From contig JAKPQU010000385.1 of assembly GCA_029555925.1 (NCBI GenBank), positions 1 to 16,002 of the forward strand: a stretch of 16,002 bases of DNA. The letters are read 5' to 3'. A program made the position numbers and the translations under genes. Shown here in pieces: positions 14,523 to 16,002 of the stretch (within the stretch, counting starts at the first letter, position 1; each line of letters begins with the position of its first letter). A model generated the notes under the pieces. It was not told the DNA's origin. It made no database searches and saw only the letters and a list, made by a program, of their open reading frames with translations. The stretch is from Bacillota bacterium. Its GTDB lineage: Bacteria > Eremiobacterota > SpSt-956 > JAKJGF01.

Positions 14523-14543
14523 GCGTCACGCGTCACACGTCAC
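14523..14543. repeat. Heptamer array, three units
   Basis: GCGTCAC, GCGTCAC, ACGTCAC in 7-bp phase, 16 bases after the citX stop. These are in the complement sense to the GTGACGC form found elsewhere. Confidence 0.75.
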
Positions 14544-14604
14544 GATTATGATGCAGTTATTTCCTGATAACTTTATATGAAAATGATGAAGTCTTAGTAC
14601 CGTA

Positions 14605-14761
14605 ACAGGTAAAATGGTATCCGTAAAAAGCTTCTGCCTGGCGGGCTCTGGAGAAGAAAAATTAGTTTTTTATATAGAATTAAAAATTAAATAAGGCAAA
14701 TTATTTTTCTTCGTAAGAGCCTGTCAGGCAGAAGCTGATAAATGGATACTAATTTACCTGT
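14605..14761 (+). ncRNA. Long imperfect hairpin, structured RNA or MITE-like element
   Basis: Arms 14605-14662 and 14703-14761 are inverted copies around an AT-rich loop. The core AGCTTCTGCCTG (14629-14640) pairs perfectly with 14725-14736. Inside it, 14641-14649 pairs with 14716-14724 using two G-U wobbles, and 14653-14662 pairs with 14703-14712. Outside it, GTATCC (14617-14622) pairs with GGATAC (14744-14749), and ACAGGTAAA (14605-14613) pairs with TTTACCTGT (14753-14761). Four G-U positions favour a plus-strand RNA. The ends could also be read as terminal inverted repeats of a small non-coding element; no clear target duplication flanks them. It lies between citX and citG and may control citG. 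Confidence 0.55.
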
Positions 14762-14803
14762 AGCAGCTTAGGTTTTACTGTTTGTTAATTTTCATATCTG
14801 GTT

Positions 14804-15757
14804 GTGACCGCTCCGGTCATGCCTGTTAAAAGCATAATTAATAAAATGATAACATATTGTGAGAAAACTAAAAAACGTCTGAGAAATTTTGTTCCTGTAA
14901 CATCTTCTGCTTTTTATGTCAGTGAAATAGCCATGAGGAGTATCCTTCTGGAACTGTCTGCAACTCCCAAACCGGGACTTGTAGATAGATTTAACAGCGG
15001 TTCCCACAGTGATATGTCGTATGAAACATTTATTCTGAGTACTTCTGCTATTATTCCTTATTTCAGTTATATGGCACAGGCAGGAATAGAATACGGCACT
15101 TCCTCAGAGCCTCTCTGTAATTTGCTGCCTGTAATAAGGACAATAGGGCTTGCTGCCGAACAGCGTATGTTTTCCGTTACAGGCGGTATAAATACTCAAA
15201 AAGGGATTATTTTTCTTATAGGTCTTACATGCGGTGCCTGCGGTTATCTCCTTTCCGCAAAAGAGAAAATTACACCTGCCAACCTGAGTACTGTTATAAG
15301 CGAAATATCTAAAGATATAATTCAAAATGAACTATCTGATCTTGAAAATAAAAGAAACCTGACTTCAGGAGAAAAGATTTTTCTTCAATACAAAATGTCC
15401 GGAATAAGAGGGGAGGCACAGGAAGGGTTCCCTTCCGTAATTTATTACGGATTCCCTGCCCTGAAATCCGCTCTGGATGCAGGCCTGAATTTAAATAATG
15501 CCTCTTTACATGCTCTCTGTAATATTATGGCCCATCTGGATGATACAGCCCTGTTGCACAGACATAATCTGGCTACTCTAAGAACTGTTCAGTGTGAAAT
15601 GGATGATCTCTACCAGCAGGGAGGACTTTTAACCGATGAAGGCATAGAGAAATGGAAGAAACTGGAGCAGAGATATAATAAGAAGAAAATAAATCCGGGC
15701 GGTTCGGCAGATCTTATGGCAGTGACTTTAATGTTTTATTTCCTGACGATTATATGA
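14804..15757 (+). CDS. citG: Triphosphoribosyl-dephospho-CoA synthase CitG (317 aa or shorter)
   Basis: CitG makes the precursor of the citrate lyase prosthetic group from dephospho-CoA and ATP. The family motifs are strong: AMRSILLELSATPKPGLVDRFNSGSHSDM (SPKPGLVDR..GAH.DM in known enzymes), TGGINTQKGIIFLIGL (AGVNTHKG), SGIRGEAQEGFPSV (TGARGEAEAGYP), AHLDDTALLHRHN, and NPGGSADLMAVTLMFYFL at the end (SPGGSADLL). In the fourth motif known CitG proteins have a G/N-D-T-N-V sequence; here it is LDDTALLHR. The start is unclear: GTG 14804, ATG 14819 and ATG 14846 are in frame but none has a good ribosome binding site. E. coli CitG is about 290 residues, which fits ATG 14846 (303 aa). It is the last cit gene, set apart from citX by a 296-bp gap with a hairpin. 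Confidence 0.92.
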   Translation: MTAPVMPVKSIINKMITYCEKTKKRLRNFVPVTSSAFYVSEIAMRSILLELSATPKPGLVDRFNSGSHSDMSYETFILSTSAIIPYFSYMAQAGIEYGTSSEPLCNLLPVIRTIGLAAEQRMFSVTGGINTQKGIIFLIGLTCGACGYLLSAKEKITPANLSTVISEISKDIIQNELSDLENKRNLTSGEKIFLQYKMSGIRGEAQEGFPSVIYYGFPALKSALDAGLNLNNASLHALCNIMAHLDDTALLHRHNLATLRTVQCEMDDLYQQGGLLTDEGIEKWKKLEQRYNKKKINPGGSADLMAVTLMFYFLTII

Positions 15758-15760
15758 GAA

Positions 15761-15776
15761 TCGTAACGCGTTACGA
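15761..15776. repeat. Perfect 16-bp palindrome made of two opposed heptamers
   Basis: TCGTAACGCGTTACGA, four bases after the citG stop. It equals CGTAACG joined to its own complement CGTTACG, flanked by T and A. Confidence 0.75.
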
Positions 15777-15834
15777 GAGCAAATATGTATTATTTATGCT
15801 CACCAGAGTAATGATAGTGAAAAGAATAAGACAC

Positions 15835-15848
15835 CGACTCACGACTCA
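15835..15848. repeat. Two tandem heptamers
   Basis: CGACTCA twice in direct tandem. The 7-bp period matches the other arrays, but the sequence is a divergent form. Confidence 0.45.
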
Positions 15849-16002
15849 CTATTCCATTACTAAATTGCTTTAATTAAACTGAATAATTTGAATAATAGGT
15901 AAATACTGTCTGCCTGCCTGATGCTCCTCCGAAAAAAATCTAAACTGGAACGTTTATAACAGTTACAGCTTATATCATGCTACTTTACATTATAATTCAA
16001 TA

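Larger units (their letters stand above)
14508..14803 (+). other. citX-citG intergenic region
   Basis: This 296-bp region contains a three-unit heptamer array (14523-14543), a long imperfect hairpin (14605-14761) and an AT-rich stretch before citG. No convincing gene, tRNA or strong ribosome binding site was seen. Confidence 0.55.
15758..16002. other. Downstream region after citG
   Basis: 245 bp without a supported gene. It contains the palindrome at 15761-15776, two further heptamers at 15835-15848, and AT-rich sequence. No hairpin followed by a T run was found, so I cannot point to the operon terminator. Confidence 0.4.

Noticed and set aside
15895..15945. Possible partial copy of the citX-citG hairpin arm (AGGTAAA and TCTGCCTG)
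   Set aside because: Only two short blocks match, at different spacing; chance is a sufficient explanation.

Overview
The window is AT-rich bacterial DNA, densely coded, using the standard bacterial code with purine-rich ribosome binding sites. Three things give it its character: several TPR/ankyrin repeat proteins with a membrane Ser/Thr kinase; a complete citrate lyase operon (citC-citD-citE-citF-citX-citG); and many intergenic arrays of a degenerate 7-bp repeat. The lineage cannot be fixed from this window. The kinase/TPR/pseudopilin-like gene content would suit one of the less-studied bacterial phyla (something Eremiobacterota-like is one guess), and citrate lyase suggests anaerobic, fermentative citrate use.

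Region 1 (1-6500) holds envelope and signalling genes. These are a small lipoprotein and a zinc-ribbon/TPR membrane protein (both minus strand), then a TPR-ankyrin protein whose last ankyrin repeat is out of frame, a Ser/Thr kinase fused through a polytopic membrane region to a GspG-like pseudopilin domain, and a convergent secreted TPR protein. No reaction can be assigned to this group beyond protein phosphorylation and protein-protein contact.

Region 2 (6500-9700) holds a DUF2252 protein, followed by a segment bounded by two 60-bp direct repeats (59/60 identical, 1361 bp apart). The segment carries a VapBC-type antitoxin/PIN toxin pair and a convergent P-loop kinase. Its proline codon choice differs from the flanking genes (CCA in 6 of 19 prolines, against 0 of 38 in citF plus the DUF2252 gene), so it looks like an acquired cassette.

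Region 3 (9685-15760) is the citrate lyase operon. CitD (acyl carrier), CitE (citryl-CoA lyase) and CitF (CoA-transferase) form the enzyme. CitG and CitX make and attach its prosthetic group, and CitC acetylates it. No citrate transporter, oxaloacetate decarboxylase or regulator lies in the window. A terminator-like hairpin sits just before the citC ribosome binding site, and a long imperfect RNA-like hairpin separates citX from citG.

Region 4: heptamer arrays (GCGTNAC and its variants) lie in nearly every sizeable gap, often directly behind stop codons, and form a repeat family resembling the STRR heptamers known from cyanobacteria. No tRNA, rRNA, CRISPR array or recognisable transposase gene was seen.
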